From Diphasiastrum complanatum (taxonomy: Eukaryota > Streptophyta > Lycopodiopsida > Lycopodiales > Lycopodiaceae), in NCBI GenBank assembly GCA_029204225.1, contig MU832190.1, positions 1 to 64,000 of the forward strand: DNA of 64,000 nt. Direction: 5' to 3'. Below the pieces are notes generated by a model. It had not been told where the DNA came from. It was given only the letters and a program-made list of their open reading frames with translations, and did not search any database. Shown here in pieces: positions 60,908 to 64,000 of the stretch (positions within the stretch are counted from its first letter, which is position 1; each line of letters begins with the position of its first letter). Position numbers and translations under genes: made by a program.

Positions 60908-61222
60908 CTAAAGTATGGAACATGGCCGACTATAAATGTCCAATAAATATGGAATTATGATCACTAACAATGTTTGAAGGCAAACCATAAGCTTGAACAA
61001 ATGTCCCACATAGATCTGGGCTAAATCAAAAGCTTTCACAATTGTTTTCATAAGAATAAAAGTAGATAACTTGGTAAGGCAATCACCTATTACCCAAATA
61101 GCATCATTACATTTCAACGTCCTAGGAAGTCCAATAAATATGGAATCATAATCACTGAAAATATCTAAAGGCAAACCATAATCTTGAACAAACGGTTTAC
61201 TTTCAGTAAAAAAATTATTCAT
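60908..61222 (-). pseudogene. Gypsy integrase core fragment with internal duplication
   Basis: Reads FVQDYGLPLDIFSDYDSIFI, then GLPRTLKCNDAIWVIGDCLT, KLSTFILMKTIVKAFDLAQI and, after a frameshift, the same FVQAYGLPSNIVSDHNSIFIGH block again. The expected order is LPR...VIVDRLTK (first Asp) then YGLP...SDxxxxF (second Asp). The extra leading copy of the second block, about 65 bases duplicated at 60941-61005 and 61126-61192, is out of order. Confidence 0.7.
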
Positions 61223-61225
61223 AAT

Positions 61226-61640
61226 GTTTTATAGACTAGCATGCCAATGCTAGCTTGTGAAGTTTTTATTTCAAAACAATGAAGTTTTTTTGAAGAACTT
61301 TTTCAAAAAATCAATTTCTTTTTGGAGTTGATTTGGCTAGCATACTGGTGTGCTAGCCGAGTAAATTATAAAATAGAAAACCTATTTTGATACATTTGAA
61401 AACCAAATTTTGAGTAAAAATATTATTTCAGAAATTTTCTTCAACACAACTAGAAAATTTTCTTTGCAGCCTTTAAAGATAGCACGCCGACATTCTATAT
61501 AAAATGAGAAAAAAAAAATTGCAGCCTCCAAACATAGCACGCCATCGTGTGGCCCAAAAAAAAAAAAGGTGTTTTTCTTTTCTTTATGAGCAATCTCGCC
61601 TAGCATGCTGGCGTGCTATCTTTGGACGCTACAAAAAAAA
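61226..61640. repeat. Cluster of palindromic TAGCAYGCYRGCGTGCTA motifs
   Basis: Five related sites: CTAGCAT...ATGCTAG (61236-61253), GGCTAGCA...TGCTAGCC (61335-61358), AGCACGCCGAC (about 61480), AGCACGCCATCG (about 61535) and TAGCATGCTGGCGTGCTA (61601-61618). Two are preceded by GCAGCCTTTAAAGAT / GCAGCCTCCAAACAT, and the last is followed by the inverted version, so units lie in both orientations. Between them are A-runs. Function unknown. Confidence 0.55.
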
Positions 61641-61809
61641 AACTTAATTGAGATCTTTTTTACTTTGTGAGATTTTTAACTATGTACCAAACCACATTCT
61701 TAATAATAAACATTGAAGTAGTGGCATAAAAAAAGTAGCACACCATGTAACAATTTAATTTTTCTATCTTTTTGTTGAATCATGACAAGAAATAAACTCG
61801 CAAAAAATT
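61641..61809. other. Unassigned flank
   Basis: AT-rich sequence between the palindrome cluster and the copia RT fragment. Nothing recognisable. Confidence 0.35.
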
Positions 61810-63566
61810 TACTCGCGGGGCCCCTTTGAGATCCGTTGCAGCTGCAAAGGAGAGTAGTAGTCGGATCAAAGCATGTTTAATGACAGGGCTGAAGGTCTCC
61901 GAATAATCCAGATCTGGAATCTAGGAGAAGCTTTTAGTGACAAGCCTGGCCTTGTATTGATTTAATCTTCCTTCAGCATCATACTTCGCTTTGAATATCC
62001 ATTTGCATGGAATTGGATTTCGATCTTTTGGCAGCTCAGTTATAGTCCATGTTTGATTCTCGATCACAGAATTGAATTCGGTGTCCATTGCAGCTTTCCA
62101 CTAGTCAATATCAAGAGTCAACATTGCCTTAGATACAGTGCATGGTTCTTGCATAAAATAGTAGACTGGATCGGTTTGATCTTTTGGGTTGAACTTAGAT
62201 CCTCTGATGTGACTTGTTGAGGTTCAAACTCATTGTCGGTGTCGAGATTTTGATCAATCCCGAGTTTGAACTTGTCGACTCTAGGATTGGAAGTCGATGT
62301 AGTTTTTCCCTTGTGGCGATGAATTGGTCTTTCACAAAAACGACGTCTCTACTTGTGAATGATTTCTAAGTGTCCATGTTGTAGAGTTTGTATGCCTTGT
62401 GATCTGGGGATCGAATTTGACCTTCGACCTGAATTAGTGATTCTGCTAGCTGAGAGCAAATTTTAGATTTGAAACGTGGAGAACGTTGGACAGCAACTTG
62501 ACTTTACCTTTCTGAAATTTGACTCTCACTATTTCTTCACCCAAGATGGAACGAGATGAGTTGTCTCCAAGTTGTGGGTGAATGGCTTGTAATCCCTAAA
62601 CCATTCTTGATGGTGAGTCATGTTGAGTTGCTCCATAGTCTAAGTACCAAAAATTGAAATCATGTTGTTCTCTGACCTTGGTCATGAAGGTTGCTTCTTG
62701 TTGGATCAAGTGATTGGTTGTAGCACTATGTGCTTGTTGTTGGAACTACTTCTTCTTCTCATTGTTGAATTTTAAGGTTCTGTCATCCTTGATCTTATCC
62801 CCAGTCCTCTTACAATATCTGCAGAATAGTTTCTGCATTGATTGGAATGATGAAGAGTTTGGATTCGATCTTGAACCATAATTCGAACCAAAATTCAATC
62901 CAAACTACATGTTGCTCTTCTTGTCAAGATAAGCTGACTTTGTAGATCTCTTGGATCTGAACTTTTGATTTTTTGAATAGAGCCTGAGGATCCAATCTTG
63001 AGCCTGAGGAGGATGCAGTTCTTTTTATCTACTCTTGTAGAATCATCAAAATACTCTTGATAGAGTGAGATGCTCCTGGGACGAAATTGTCATGACCCAA
63101 TTTTCATAGGCATCAAGTAGACTCAATAATAGAGCCATAACAGCATCGAAATCTTCTATGACTAAGCTAGTTGTAGTCATCTACCCCATAAGAGATGACT
63201 TGAAACACTATCTGCGTCAGACATTCTCAAGGTAAAGAATTTATTCCTCAAATGGAGTTTGGAGGTGACGTCCTTGATATCGTAGAATGTTGCTAGGATG
63301 TCTCATGCATCCTTAGTAGTCTGAATAACATGTATATGGCTGATTTGGGTATCCTTGATATTGGGAGTAATTATGGCAAATGCCTTGCCATCTCTCAATC
63401 TCCATTTGGTGATGATGGTTGCATCACATTCTGGTTTGAGTTATGTGCCATCAACGATGTCCCACAGTTCTCTGGCTAGTCGTTTGACCTTCATCTTGAA
63501 TTTCCATAGATGGTAGTTATCTCCATCGAGTTTGTCAATCAAAGATGAACTAGAAGACAGATCCAT
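61810..63566 (-). pseudogene. Copia Gag to RT, decayed 5' half
   Basis: The minus-strand Gag starts at 63566 with MDLSSSSLIDKLDGDNYHLW, KFKMKVKRLARELW and DGKAFAIITPNIKD, the same family as 13698. Later pieces are a damaged knuckle region (about 62820), protease-like FWYLDYGATQHDS (about 62650; Ser of DSG changed), post-integrase text, and RT WKAAMDTEFNSVIENQTWT, PCKWIFKAKYDAEGRLNQYK, YSETFSPVIKHALIRLLLSF (about 62100-61830). Most of integrase is deleted, and RT stops before its first catalytic Asp. Stops are frequent. The LTR and PBS just upstream belong to it. Confidence 0.8.
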
Positions 63567-63697
63567 TCTGGTTTGAGTGAGATCATTGGTAGAAACAATG
63601 AAATCAAAATACTATTGGCTGCGCGCTTGCTAGAACGATGTCTTGATAGAAACAAGACTGATAATCCACACTAGAAATACAGATTACTGAACTGCCC

Positions 63698-63709
63698 GCT
63701 CTGATACCA
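63698..63709 (-). other. PBS (tRNA-iMet)
   Basis: Plus strand GCTCTGATACCA, the complement of TGGTATCAGAGC, directly adjacent to the LTR at 63710. Confidence 0.9.
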
Positions 63710-64000
63710 TGTCAAAAATCGATGAGTATTGGCAGCAGAACTAGAGCGTGAACGATGTAGGATCGGAAGCACGTCAGTTAGCAGCAAAAACAATTCAAGA
63801 TGAATGAATCAGTACAAATGTGCAAATGAACAAAAACAATAGTGAGACAAAAATTGCAACAATGACTACAATAGCTTGAAGTGATAACTTTAGCTTGTTT
63901 GTTGAGCGTGATAACGCTGGCAACAATAATTCACAGAAATTAGAAAAAGAGTCTTTTATTGATCTATGTATGTGCTAGCTGCTAACAAGTGCAACCCTTA
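63710..64000 (-). repeat. 5' LTR of the copia, runs past the window
   Basis: Minus strand ends CGATTTTTGACA at 63710. Internal words (GCCAGCGTTATCACGCTC, AAGCTAAAGTTATCAC, TTGTAGTCATTGTTGC) match 13413-13500 and 20548-20765, so these three belong to one family. The LTR start lies beyond 64000. Confidence 0.8.

Overview
This is nuclear DNA from a land plant with a large, transposon-rich genome. It is AT-rich and almost wholly built from LTR retrotransposons of different ages. Both superfamilies are present: Ty1/copia elements use a plant-type primer-binding site complementary to initiator tRNA-Met (TGGTATCAGAGCC), and Ty3/gypsy remnants carry a chromodomain-like tail. A gymnosperm, fern or other repeat-rich plant would fit, but the sequence alone does not settle the species. 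I see no intact host gene, rRNA, CRISPR array or organellar insertion.

Layout. 1-1,750: a minus-strand copia 3' end (RNase H, PPT, LTR) joined to a miniature LTR-internal-LTR unit whose LTR carries a tRNA-like sequence; then a plus-strand integrase scrap. 2,040-3,399: a decayed unidentified coding region with a likely phase-0 intron. 4,800-8,030: gypsy gag and copia gag-to-integrase wrecks. 9,100-12,400: non-coding repeats, a ~600 bp foldback, and an 88 bp tRNA-derived insertion with a 13 bp target duplication. 12,700-15,900: a ~280 bp inverted duplication around an old copia fragment; one arm was split by a 503 bp insertion. 16,258-20,545: a fairly complete copia gag-pol fused out of order to another copia's gag-protease. 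20,548-23,604: decayed copia, then gypsy RT/RNase H/integrase tail. 23,605-27,750: gypsy-linked spacer, a long extra reading frame with a coiled coil, and a probable LTR. 27,758-48,775: sparse fragments, lone LTR/PBS junctions, a 125 bp GA microsatellite, copia gag and RNase H pieces, and long stretches where I see nothing.

The best-resolved part is 49,743-60,461, a two-level nested insertion. A 6,148 bp minus-strand copia (50,076-56,223; TSD CTAAC) sits inside the 5' LTR of a plus-strand copia (49,748-60,456; TSD TATAG). The outer element's 3' LTR preserves the unoccupied target. The inner element has nearly complete gag-pol with few lesions. The outer element is non-autonomous: it has gag and a protease-like region, but the protease motif is changed, integrase catalytic motifs are gone, and RT and RNase H are absent.

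60,462-64,000 holds a rearranged gypsy integrase fragment, a cluster of short palindromes, and the 5' half of a decayed minus-strand copia whose LTR runs off the window. The coding regions do not form a cellular pathway; their products would serve retrotransposon particle formation, reverse transcription and integration.
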